Assembly (NCBI RefSeq): GCF_000473225.1
Contig: NZ_KI421509.1
Span: forward strand, 66,362-130,361
Length of the DNA stretch: 64,000 nucleotides
Direction of reading: 5' to 3'
DNA from: Sedimentitalea nanhaiensis DSM 24252
Lineage (GTDB): Bacteria; Pseudomonadota; Alphaproteobacteria; Rhodobacterales; Rhodobacteraceae
Part shown: in pieces, positions 53,235 to 60,241 of the stretch
Position numbering within the stretch: position 1 is the first letter of the stretch
How the letters are laid out: each line of letters begins with the position of its first letter
Position numbers and translations under genes: made by a program
Notes under the pieces: model-generated
The model's database searches: none
What the model saw: only the letters and a program-made list of their open reading frames with translations
Told to the model about the DNA's origin: nothing

Positions 53235-53248
53235 TTGATCCGCGTCAA
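53235..53248. promoter_or_regulatory. Possible FNR/Dnr-type box
   Basis: TTGATCCGCGTCAA matches the FNR-type pattern TTGAT-N4-RTCAA (with G for A at the first base of the right half, as often in Rhodobacter FnrL sites). It lies 62-75 bases before the YdcH-like gene. With a -10 like TACCCT near 53272-53277, the box centre would be about 41.5 bases before the start of transcription, the class II activator position. This is by eye only. Confidence 0.45.
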
Positions 53249-53309
53249 TGTACGGCATTGGAAACGTGTCATACCCTGACGCCGAACAAGAGATAAAAGG
53301 AGCGAACAG

Positions 53310-53546
53310 ATGTCTCACACCCCACATGAGCTGGCCGAGGAATTCCCCGACAGCGTCGAACGGATGCATGAGTTGAAGCAGTCCGATGCACATTTTGCCA
53401 AGCTGTTTGACGAGTATCACGAGATTAATCGCGCCGTGCATCGCGCGGAGACCAACGTCGAGCCGGTCGAAGAACTGGCCGAGGTCGAGATGCGCAAGAA
53501 ACGCGGCCTGCTCAAGGATCAGATCTGGGGCATCCTGTCAGCATGA
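53310..53546 (+). CDS. YdcH family protein (DUF465)
   Basis: A 78-residue, strongly charged helical protein of the YdcH/DUF465 family, starting MSHTPHELAEEFPDSVERMH. The FAKLFDEYHEINRAVHRAET block and the KRGLLKDQIW end are the family core. It probably forms a small coiled-coil oligomer. Function is unknown. AAAGGAG is placed before the ATG. A possible FNR box upstream suggests control by oxygen or nitric oxide. It ends at a bidirectional hairpin. Confidence 0.88.
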   Translation: MSHTPHELAEEFPDSVERMHELKQSDAHFAKLFDEYHEINRAVHRAETNVEPVEELAEVEMRKKRGLLKDQIWGILSA

Positions 53547-53554
53547 TGACCTCG

Positions 53555-53586
53555 CGTTCCGGCACGCCCCAAAGTGTGCCGGAACG
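53555..53586. terminator. Bidirectional hairpin between the YdcH-like and pccR genes
   Basis: A perfect 11-bp stem (CGTTCCGGCAC / GTGCCGGAACG, 10-base loop) begins 8 bases past the YdcH-like stop and ends one base before the pccR stop codon of the opposite strand. No long T run follows on either side. Confidence 0.65.
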
Positions 53587-54987
53587 TCAGCTGACCTGAT
53601 AGGGCAGCACCCCCCGTTCATTTTCATCGATGGTCAGTTGCCGCTCGAGCGGTGGCACGGATCTCTGGTGACAGGTTTTGCGCTCGCAAATCCGGCAGGA
53701 GATGCCGATCGGTTCAAACGTCCCTGCATTGCTGACGTCCAGCGTATCGGCATAGACCAGCGAACCGGCATGGCGCACCTCGCAGCCCAGAGAGATGGCG
53801 TAGCGGCGCACCGGTGCCCCGTATGAGCCACCCGGTTTGGACACATCGCGCGCCAGGCTGATATAGCGTACCCCGTCCGGAGTTTCCGCCAGTTGCCGCA
53901 GAAATCGGCCTGGCGTCTCGAACGCCTGATGTACATTCCATAACGGGCACGCACCGCCAAAGCGGGCGAATTGCAGGCGCGTCGCGCTGTGGCGCTTGGT
54001 GATTGTACCGGCCTGATCGACCCGGACGAAAAAGAACGGGATTCCCTTGGCGCCGGGCCGTTGCATCGTGGACAACCGGTGCGCGACTTGCTCGATCGAA
54101 GCCCCGAATTGCAGGCTGAGGCGCTCCAGATCGTGACGGCACTCCTGAGCCGTCGCCAGAAATGCCCCGTAAGGCATCAGCGCGGCCCCGGCGAAATAGT
54201 TGGCCAGACCGATCTTGGCGATGGCGCGGGCGGCGTCGGAATGAAACCGGGCAAGATCCAGCGTTGCCTCGAGCAACTTGTCCTGCGTCAGCAAGGCCAG
54301 TTGCAGCAACAACTGGAATACCTGGGTCTGCGGTGTGGCGCGCGTGGATAGTCGCAGGATCTTACGTTCGGCATCGAACTGGCGCAGCGGACTCATGTCG
54401 GTAAGGGCCACGACAACGCCACGTTCTGTCAGCTGTGCCAATGCGGTGGCGCGGATGTCCTGCGCCGTGCTGGCCCGACTGGCGCAATTCTCGGCGGCAC
54501 GGTCAACCGCGTCGATGTAGTTGTCGCAGTAGTGAAAAAAATCGCGCACCTCATCCCAGGGGCTGTTCTGGTTTCGGGCATCCTCGCGCCCCAGGGCCTC
54601 GTCCAGCGAGGCCAACCTTTCATGGGTCTGCCGATAACTGCGATGCAGTTCGATAAAGGCGCGTGCCAGCGCCGGGGCGTTGGATGCGGTCAGGCGAAGG
54701 TCTGCCACAGGCGGCATGGTGTCGGCAAAGACCGGGTCCGCCAGCGCTTCGCGCATGTCGCTGACCAGCCGTTCGCTGTCGCCAGTGCTCAACTCGGTCA
54801 CGTCCATGCCGAATTCCTGCGCCAGCGCCAGTACCACGGTGGTGCTGACGGGGCGGTTGTTGTTCTCCATCTGGTTCAAATAGGGCAGGGACACACCCAG
54901 CTTTGCGGCAAAGTCCTTTTGCGTCAGAGCCAGCCGCGTGCGCATTTCGCGCAGCTTGGCGCCGGCATATAGTTTCTGTGTGGCCAT
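53587..54987 (-). CDS. pccR: Short-chain fatty acyl regulator PccR (ScfR family)
   Basis: A 466-residue regulator of the ScfR family. An XRE helix-turn-helix occupies residues about 8-65 (TRLALTQKDFAAKLGVSLPY). A long middle with an IrrE-like (DUF955) domain follows (about 150-300), and a C-terminal DUF2083 domain has Cys-rich SCRICERKTCHQRSVPPLER near the end. In Rhodobacter sphaeroides PccR binds propionyl-CoA-type effectors and activates pccB. The ATG at 54987 is preferred to 55008. It sits divergent from nothing, with TTTGCAAA sites 9-46 bases upstream of its start, which suggests autoregulation. Confidence 0.92.
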   Translation of the reverse strand: MATQKLYAGAKLREMRTRLALTQKDFAAKLGVSLPYLNQMENNNRPVSTTVVLALAQEFGMDVTELSTGDSERLVSDMREALADPVFADTMPPVADLRLTASNAPALARAFIELHRSYRQTHERLASLDEALGREDARNQNSPWDEVRDFFHYCDNYIDAVDRAAENCASRASTAQDIRATALAQLTERGVVVALTDMSPLRQFDAERKILRLSTRATPQTQVFQLLLQLALLTQDKLLEATLDLARFHSDAARAIAKIGLANYFAGAALMPYGAFLATAQECRHDLERLSLQFGASIEQVAHRLSTMQRPGAKGIPFFFVRVDQAGTITKRHSATRLQFARFGGACPLWNVHQAFETPGRFLRQLAETPDGVRYISLARDVSKPGGSYGAPVRRYAISLGCEVRHAGSLVYADTLDVSNAGTFEPIGISCRICERKTCHQRSVPPLERQLTIDENERGVLPYQVS

Positions 54988-54995
54988 GGTGCGCC

Positions 54996-55033
54996 TTTGC
55001 AAATCCAATTTCAGACTACGCTAGGTTTGCAAA
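54996..55033. promoter_or_regulatory. Pair of TTTGCAAA palindromes at the pccR promoter
   Basis: Two perfect TTTGCAAA palindromes (54996-55003 and 55026-55033) lie 9-46 bases before the pccR start. Their centres are 30 bases apart, about three turns of DNA. TTTGCAAA is the half-site of the PccR motif reported in R. sphaeroides (from memory). A matching palindrome lies upstream of pccB at 56363. Confidence 0.7.
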
Positions 55034-55050
55034 CCGGTCTGCGCAAGCAC

Positions 55051-56265
55051 CTAGAGGCCCAGCTGACGTTGGCGCACGATGACCATCAGGATCGCGACCA
55101 TGCTCAGGGCCGAGGTGATCAGCATCATCCACAACAGCGGATAGGCTCCGGTTTCCGGCGTCAACAGGGCACCCGCCAGCGCGCTCAGCGCTGCACCGCC
55201 AGCAAGCATGATCGACCCGCCCAGACCGGACGCGGTGCCCGCGAGATGCGGGCGCACCGACAGCATCCCGGCGGTGGCATTGGGCATGGCCAGTCCATTG
55301 CCCAGCCCGACAAAGACCATAAAGCCGAAAAAGCTCAGTGGCGAGTCGGCTCCGGCCATCATGGCCAGCAGCGAAAGGACCAGGCCCAGGCAGCACGAGG
55401 CACAGCCCCAGAGGATCATCTTGTTGATGCCAAAGCGGACTGCGAACCGGCCCGTCAGGAAATTGCCGATGAAGTAACCAACTGCCGGAGAGCCGAAATA
55501 TAAGCCCAATTCGCCTGGATTCAGACCGAATACCTCGGTGCCGACAAACGGCGCGCCGCCCAAATAGGCAAAAAACGCGCCCGAGGACAGGGCAGCGGCC
55601 ATCGAATAGCCCCAGAACCGGGGGCTGGTCAGCAGTTCGGGATATTCGCCGAACTGCTGGCGCAGGGTCAAACCGCTCTTGCCCCCGGTTTCGCCCAGAT
55701 CGGCCCAAACCAGCAGCAAAAGCAGCAAGCCCAGAATGATCAGCAACCAGAAATTGGCCTCCCAGCCGAAAAGCTCGTCCAGCACCCCACCAATGGCGGG
55801 GCCGATCATCGGCACAACAGCCATGCCCATGGTGACATAGCCGATCATGCTGGCAGCCTTGTCCTGCGGGTACATGTCGCGCACCACCGCCCGGCTGAGC
55901 ACCATGCAGACCGCGATGATTGCCTGGCTCATGCGAAACAGCAGGAAAATCTCGACCGTGGGTGCGATCAAACAGCCTGCGGTCGCCAACAGGAAAAGGG
56001 CAATACCCCACAGGGTCACGGGGCGGCGACCCAGCTTGTCTGCGATTGGCCCGATGAACAACTGGAGCACAGCACTGGCGCCCAGGTACAGGGCGACCGA
56101 CAACTGCATCAACCGATAGTCAGTTTCAAAATGCTCGGTCATGTGGGGCAGGCTGGGCAGGAAGATATTCATCGCCAGCGCCGACAGCCCAGACATCATG
56201 ATCAAGGTTGCAATATGCGGCGGGGGGCGCCCGTTCACGAAGCGTATGTTGGTCGAGTCGGTCAT
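55051..56265 (-). CDS. Bcr/CflA family multidrug efflux transporter (MFS)
   Basis: A 404-residue MFS transporter with twelve helices, Bcr/CflA (DHA1) branch. Motifs: [20 protein letters not shown] early, the motif [18 protein letters not shown] (about residues 65-82) and [20 protein letters not shown] (motif C region about 110-130). It expels drugs or metabolites by proton antiport. It lies between pccR and pccB on the minus strand, so its promoter region overlaps that of pccB. Start ATG 56265 chosen; a second frame start lies at 56307. Confidence 0.88.
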   Translation of the reverse strand: MTDSTNIRFVNGRPPPHIATLIMMSGLSALAMNIFLPSLPHMTEHFETDYRLMQLSVALYLGASAVLQLFIGPIADKLGRRPVTLWGIALFLLATAGCLIAPTVEIFLLFRMSQAIIAVCMVLSRAVVRDMYPQDKAASMIGYVTMGMAVVPMIGPAIGGVLDELFGWEANFWLLIILGLLLLLLVWADLGETGGKSGLTLRQQFGEYPELLTSPRFWGYSMAAALSSGAFFAYLGGAPFVGTEVFGLNPGELGLYFGSPAVGYFIGNFLTGRFAVRFGINKMILWGCASCCLGLVLSLLAMMAGADSPLSFFGFMVFVGLGNGLAMPNATAGMLSVRPHLAGTASGLGGSIMLAGGAALSALAGALLTPETGAYPLLWMMLITSALSMVAILMVIVRQRQLGL

Positions 56266-56330
56266 GATGTGCTTTCGCTTTTGTCCCACCTTGATCTTCC
56301 GGTCCATAGGTTCAAGTGTTAATTATCTAA

Positions 56331-56370
56331 TTTGCGTTTTGCATTTTATCGCTGGTGTAAAATTTGCAAA
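56331..56370. promoter_or_regulatory. PccR-type sites upstream of pccB
   Basis: A perfect TTTGCAAA (56363-56370) lies 74 bases before pccB, with a degenerate copy TTTGCGTT at 56331-56338. Start-to-start distance is 32 bases, close to the 30 seen at pccR. The region also serves the divergent MFS gene. These are read by eye as PccR sites. Confidence 0.6.
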
Positions 56371-56443
56371 TATTCCAAATTCCTCTTTGGTGCAGGTGGC
56401 ACACAATGTAGGGTCCGGCAAAATCTCCAGGGAGACATGTACC

Positions 56444-57976
56444 ATGAAAGACATTCTTTCCGAATTGGAAAGCCGTAGGGCGGATGCCCGACTGGGTGGC
56501 GGGCAGAAGCGCATCGATGCGCAGCACGCCCGGGGCAAGCTGACAGCGCGTGAACGGATCGACCTGCTGATGGACGAAGGCAGCTTTGAGGAATTTGACA
56601 CGTTTGTCGCCCATCGCTGCACCGATTTCGGGATGGAGAAACAGCGCTCCTATGGCGACGGTGTCGTCACGGGCTGGGGGACGATAAACGGGCGCATGGT
56701 CTATGTGTTCAGTCAGGATTTTACGGTCTTTGGCGGATCGTTGTCTGAAACCCACGCCCAGAAGATCTGCAAGATCATGGACATGGCGATGCAGAACGGT
56801 GCGCCGGTGATCGGCATCAACGACTCGGGGGGCGCGCGGATCCAAGAGGGTGTTGCATCGCTTGCCGGCTACGCCGAGGTCTTTCAGCGCAACATCATGG
56901 CATCTGGCGTTGTTCCGCAGATCAGCTTGATCATGGGGCCCTGTGCGGGAGGCGCGGTCTATAGCCCGGCAATGACCGACTTTATCTTTATGGTGAAAGA
57001 CAGCTCCTACATGTTCGTGACCGGCCCCGATGTGGTCAAGACGGTCACAAACGAGGTTGTCACGGCGGAGGAATTGGGGGGCGCTTCAACCCATACCAAG
57101 AAATCTTCAGTGGCCGATGGCGCCTTTGAGAATGACGTCGAGGCTCTTGCCGAGGTGCGCCGCCTGGTCGATTTCCTGCCGCTGAACAACCGTGACAAGG
57201 CACCGGTGCGCCCGTTCTTCGACGAACCGGGGAGGGTCGAGGCGTCGCTGGACACATTGATTCCTGAAAACGCCAATACGCCCTACGATATGAAGGAACT
57301 GATCGTCAAGGTCGCGGACGAAGGTGATTTTTATGAGATTCAGGAAGGTTTCGCCAGAAACATCATCACCGGGTTCATCCGTCTGGAAGGTCAGACAGTT
57401 GGCGTGGTGGCGAATCAGCCGATGGTGCTGGCGGGCTGTCTGGATATCGACAGCTCCCGAAAGGCGGCGCGGTTCGTGCGATTCTGCGATGCGTTTGAAA
57501 TTCCGATCCTGACCTTTGTCGATGTGCCAGGCTTTCTGCCGGGAACCGGCCAGGAATATGGGGGCGTGATCAAGCACGGTGCCAAGCTGCTGTTTGCCTA
57601 TGGCGAGGCGACAGTGCCGAAAGTGACCGTGATCACGCGCAAGGCCTATGGTGGAGCCTATGACGTTATGGCGTCCAAGCACCTGCGCGGCGACTTTAAC
57701 TATGCATGGCCGACGGCAGAGATTGCAGTGATGGGGGCCAAAGGCGCGACCGAGATCATTCACCGTGCCGACCTGGGGGATGCGGACAAGATCGCGGCCC
57801 ACACCAAGGATTACGAGGACCGGTTTGCCAACCCATTTGTCGCTGCCGAACGCGGATTTATCGACGAGGTGATCATGCCGCGCAGCACGCGGACGCGGGT
57901 CAGCCGGGCCTTCGCCAGCCTGCGCAACAAGTCGTTGAAGAATCCATGGAAAAAGCACGACAACATTCCGCTGTAG
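56444..57976 (+). CDS. pccB: Propionyl-CoA carboxylase beta subunit
   Basis: A 510-residue carboxyltransferase of the crotonase superfamily. Typical blocks: [40 protein letters not shown] and [20 protein letters not shown] in the N-terminal domain (acyl-CoA side), and [20 protein letters not shown] with [18 protein letters not shown] in the C-terminal domain (carboxybiotin side). It moves CO2 from biotin on PccA to propionyl-CoA, giving (2S)-methylmalonyl-CoA, as an alpha6-beta6 complex. It is divergent from the MFS gene and preceded by TTTGCAAA sites. pccA lies 2.3 kb downstream after small genes. Confidence 0.97.
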   Translation: MKDILSELESRRADARLGGGQKRIDAQHARGKLTARERIDLLMDEGSFEEFDTFVAHRCTDFGMEKQRSYGDGVVTGWGTINGRMVYVFSQDFTVFGGSLSETHAQKICKIMDMAMQNGAPVIGINDSGGARIQEGVASLAGYAEVFQRNIMASGVVPQISLIMGPCAGGAVYSPAMTDFIFMVKDSSYMFVTGPDVVKTVTNEVVTAEELGGASTHTKKSSVADGAFENDVEALAEVRRLVDFLPLNNRDKAPVRPFFDEPGRVEASLDTLIPENANTPYDMKELIVKVADEGDFYEIQEGFARNIITGFIRLEGQTVGVVANQPMVLAGCLDIDSSRKAARFVRFCDAFEIPILTFVDVPGFLPGTGQEYGGVIKHGAKLLFAYGEATVPKVTVITRKAYGGAYDVMASKHLRGDFNYAWPTAEIAVMGAKGATEIIHRADLGDADKIAAHTKDYEDRFANPFVAAERGFIDEVIMPRSTRTRVSRAFASLRNKSLKNPWKKHDNIPL

Positions 57977-58010
57977 CAACGCGCAATTGATTTATCGGAG
58001 CGTGATCGCC

Positions 58011-58469
58011 ATGACCCGGCTCGGGATCGGTCAGCAAGCGGCCCGCACCCCTGAGGGGGGTGCGAGATCGCCACAATGGCGATTGTGCGTGGCATTGGGT
58101 GTGGCGCTGAACGCGGGCGCCGCAGGGGCGGGGCAGGGTATCGACGTGCCTTCGGGGCAGCAGATCGAGTTGAACGAGGTTCTGATCGATGAACGCTCCG
58201 GGGAAACCTGGGTCCGTTTCCGGTTTGTTGCGCCACAGATTGCACGGGGCACCGGAACGGTGGAATACGCACAAGCGGCCAGCGATATGGATCACCTCTG
58301 CCGCGCTTTGGTGTTGCCCTATCTGGCCGATTACGGACTATCGGCGAATCGGGTGGTCATTTCGCTTTCGGACCGGGATGTGCCCTTTGGTACGCCCGAT
58401 TCGGAGGCGACACAGTTTTTCGAGGCCTACCGTCCCGAAAGCGCAACCTGCATCTGGGAGGAGTTCTGA
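58011..58469 (+). CDS. DUF6497-type exported protein
   Basis: A 152-residue protein with a Sec signal (LCVALGVALNAGAAGAGQGI, about residues 25-45) after a charged start. The mature part has INLNEVLIDERSGETWVRFR-like strands (EVLIDERSGETWVRFRFVAP) and a C-terminal Cys motif (ATCIWEEF). It matches the DUF6497 family in layout, found mostly beside pcc genes in Rhodobacterales. Function unknown; periplasmic. It starts 35 bases after pccB on the same strand with GGAG upstream, so it is likely in the pcc operon. Confidence 0.72.
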   Translation: MTRLGIGQQAARTPEGGARSPQWRLCVALGVALNAGAAGAGQGIDVPSGQQIELNEVLIDERSGETWVRFRFVAPQIARGTGTVEYAQAASDMDHLCRALVLPYLADYGLSANRVVISLSDRDVPFGTPDSEATQFFEAYRPESATCIWEEF

Positions 58470-58683
58470 TGCGACTACAATATGTTGCGATGCCCTGCCG
58501 CTCGGCGATGGCGAGTGCTGCGCGACGGCCACAACCCGCCATCGCCCCGTCTAAAGGATGTTGTGGGCGCGGGTTTTCGGCTATGGTTCCACAAGGTCGC
58601 AGCCAAGCGGCTTGCCCCCCCAACGAGGGGCTGCAGGGCGATCATCGTCCCGCGCAACATAGTGGAGCAGTCAGGAGACTCGG
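58470..58683. other. Gap between DUF6497-type gene and small lipoprotein
   Basis: A 214-base stretch. One frame stays open here (58469-58900, overlapping the DUF6497-type stop as TGATG) but it has mixed composition and clashes with the small lipoprotein in another frame, so I do not call it a gene. I see no clear terminator or RNA structure. The lipoprotein's ribosome site AGGAG is at its end. Confidence 0.4.
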
Positions 58684-58824
58684 ATGTCAAAGTGCATCTC
58701 GCGATTGGCAATGGGGGGCATACTGGTCGTCCTTGCCGCCTGTGAAATGTCGACACAGGAAGAATTTGTCATCGCCGAACCAGAACCGATTTCCGTGGCC
58801 CGCAGCTACACCGGAAAGTTCTGA
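58684..58824 (+). CDS. Small lipoprotein, 46 residues
   Basis: MSKCISRLAMGGILVVLAAC starts the frame, with the lipobox VLAAC; the mature 28 residues are acidic (EMSTQEEFVIAEPEPISVAR). A good AGGAG ribosome site lies 8 bases before the ATG. It is below the length at which it would usually be listed. It is one of a series of small envelope genes between pccB and pccA. No family recognised. Confidence 0.6.
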   Translation: MSKCISRLAMGGILVVLAACEMSTQEEFVIAEPEPISVARSYTGKF

Positions 58825-58893
58825 CACTTCATTCGCAGGACCGGCCCGGATCCCGGTTCTGTCGACGCCCCATGCCGCGAATGGGGGGCAACC

Positions 58894-59250
58894 ATGCTGA
58901 AACATCGTGGATTTCCCGGTCGCCTGCCGGGTACGGATTATCAGTTCACCATTCGCCGTCCGAATCCCAAGGGGGTCACGCCGCTGACCCGTCGAGAACG
59001 CTATGCGGATCGCAAACCGGCGGACCGGCGTGCGGATGCCGGCTTTATGTCGGCCCTTTGGGAGCAGTTTGGCGATAAACCGTTTGAACGCGGCAATCTG
59101 GATGCCGGACGCTTGAGCTGGCTGTTCGAGCGCGAGATCGTTCCGGCAGAAGATCCATTCGATTCAGCAAGTTACGAGGCGCTTCTGGTAATCGATGTCG
59201 CGGTGGCCCAGTCCAGCTTTCCCGAGATATTCGCCCGGTGGTCGGCGTGA
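58894..59250 (+). CDS. Conserved hypothetical protein in the pcc cluster
   Basis: A 118-residue protein with no signal peptide, starting MLKHRGFPGRLPGTDYQFTI. It has a Thr/Pro/Arg-rich first half and a C-terminal acidic, aromatic part (EREIVPAEDPFDSASYEALL). It occurs between pccB and pccA; I recognise no domain. The frame is clean, with normal codon use. A role connected with propionate metabolism is only suggested by position. The ATG at 58894 follows the preceding lipoprotein at 69 bases. Confidence 0.6.
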   Translation: MLKHRGFPGRLPGTDYQFTIRRPNPKGVTPLTRRERYADRKPADRRADAGFMSALWEQFGDKPFERGNLDAGRLSWLFEREIVPAEDPFDSASYEALLVIDVAVAQSSFPEIFARWSA

Positions 59251-59608
59251 TCTTGCAGGAAAAGGTTAATAATCGGCAAAAAAACGCCCAAAGTGACGTC
59301 GGGTCAAACGCGCACTTGGCGAGCTCTGGGAATTATGACACCGTCATGGTTGTAGGTGGCGCAACTTTCCCTTCCATTCCATTCCATCCCGCGCCGTTTG
59401 CAGACTACCTATTCCATACCCCTTCCCTGAGTGGGCAGGTTGTTGCCGTTGGCAATGGCCTGCCCATTTCTTTCGGTACTTCTGATGGTATCGGGGCTCG
59501 GCACAGTTTGGCCGATATGGACCAGGACCGCAAATTTGTGTTGCGGGCGACTTTGTTCACGCGGCATTTGGCGGCACAAGCCACCAAAACACCAGAAGGA
59601 GGGGCGAA
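59251..59608. other. Gap holding a terminator-like hairpin
   Basis: A 358-base stretch with no credible gene. It holds a short TTCCATTCCATTCCATCC microrepeat (about 59370-59388) and a terminator-like hairpin at 59432-59473. The ribosome site AAGGAGG for the lipoprotein at 59609 is at its end. A promoter for the two small lipoproteins is probably also here. Confidence 0.5.
59432..59473 (+). terminator. Terminator-like nested hairpin
   Basis: An outer 8-bp stem (TGGGCAGG, 59432-59439, with CCTGCCCA, 59459-59466) encloses an inner TTGCC-GTT-GGCAA stem and is followed by TTTCTTT. It is probably the terminator of the pccB-proximal genes, 180 bases past the stop at 59250. Confidence 0.6.
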
Positions 59609-59815
59609 ATGCGAGCAGCATCAATTTGGATTTCATTGGCCGTATACGCGGGCCTTGCGGCCTGCGGTGACAGCACGGGCGAACAGGCATTATACGGCGC
59701 GGGGGTGGGTTTCCTCGGTGCGGCGGCGCTGGACGGGAACGTCTATGGCGGCGCGGCGGCCGGGGCTGCGGCCAATATCCTGTATTGCGACCTCAATCCG
59801 GGCAAGTGCAACTGA
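59609..59815 (+). CDS. Small glycine-rich lipoprotein, first of a tandem pair
   Basis: A 68-residue lipoprotein. The signal MRAASIWISLAVYAGLAACG has a lipobox-like LAAC, followed by DSTGEQALYGAGVGFLGAAA and a Gly/Ala-rich body ending in YCDLNPGKCN. The same plan recurs in the gene at 59909. The GxxxG-like body could form a small membrane-associated helix, and two C-terminal Cys may pair. AAGGAGG lies before the ATG. Function unknown. Confidence 0.68.
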   Translation: MRAASIWISLAVYAGLAACGDSTGEQALYGAGVGFLGAAALDGNVYGGAAAGAAANILYCDLNPGKCN

Positions 59816-59908
59816 CCCAGACCACCGCTGTCTGACGATCGGGCGGAACAAAATCCACATAGCGGACGTTTCATCTCTGATAACCGAACCATTGAAAGGA
59901 TATCAAAG

Positions 59909-60115
59909 ATGCAACGTTTTTGCAAAACGACGGCGGTTCTGGCTTTGCTCGGCGGATTGGCGGGCTGTGGCGACACGGTGGGCGAACAGGCACTGCTGGG
60001 GGCAGGCGCGGGCGCAGGTACTGCCGCAGTCCTCAACGGCAGTGTACTGGGCGGCGCCGCATTGGGTGCCGGGGCAAACGTTCTCTATTGTCAGGAAAAT
60101 CCCGGCAAATGCTGA
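59909..60115 (+). CDS. Small glycine-rich lipoprotein, second of a tandem pair
   Basis: A 68-residue paralogue of the previous gene: MQRFCKTTAVLALLGGLAGC, then GDTVGEQALLGAGAGAGTAA and an end YCQENPGKC. It shares CGD-x-x-GEQAL-x-GAG, the Gly/Ala body and the YC-x-x-NPGKC end with it. GAAAGGA precedes the ATG. Its first codons contain TTTTTGCAAAA, which includes a TTTGCAAA match inside the coding sequence. It ends before a terminator and pccA. Confidence 0.68.
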   Translation: MQRFCKTTAVLALLGGLAGCGDTVGEQALLGAGAGAGTAAVLNGSVLGGAALGAGANVLYCQENPGKC

Positions 60116-60172
60116 ATGCGCCAATGACCGGCTGATCCCGACTCCGGCAACCCGTACCATTCCGAACCCAAG

Positions 60173-60207
60173 AGCCGCGCGCAGGATACATCCCGTGCGC
60201 GGCTTTT
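60173..60207 (+). terminator. Intrinsic terminator just upstream of pccA
   Basis: AGCCGCGC (60173-60180) pairs with GCGCGGCT (60197-60204), followed by TTTT and a T-rich stretch. It lies 58 bases past the second lipoprotein stop and only 35 bases before the pccA start. This suggests attenuation or a separate pccA promoter. Confidence 0.7.
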
Positions 60208-60241
60208 GGCGTTCTTCCCTCCTAAATTTCAAGGATATCCC

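Noticed and set aside
54996-55033. Exact TTTGCAAA-N4-TTTGCAAA operator
   Set aside because: Palindromes are present but not at that spacing; the second palindrome is 22 bases away. I report the actual spacing instead.
58469-58900. Plus-strand frame of 143 codons starting on the DUF6497-type stop
   Set aside because: Composition is rich in Pro/Arg/Ser/Cys as in out-of-frame reading, and it overlaps the small lipoprotein that has a good ribosome site and lipobox. I kept the lipoprotein.
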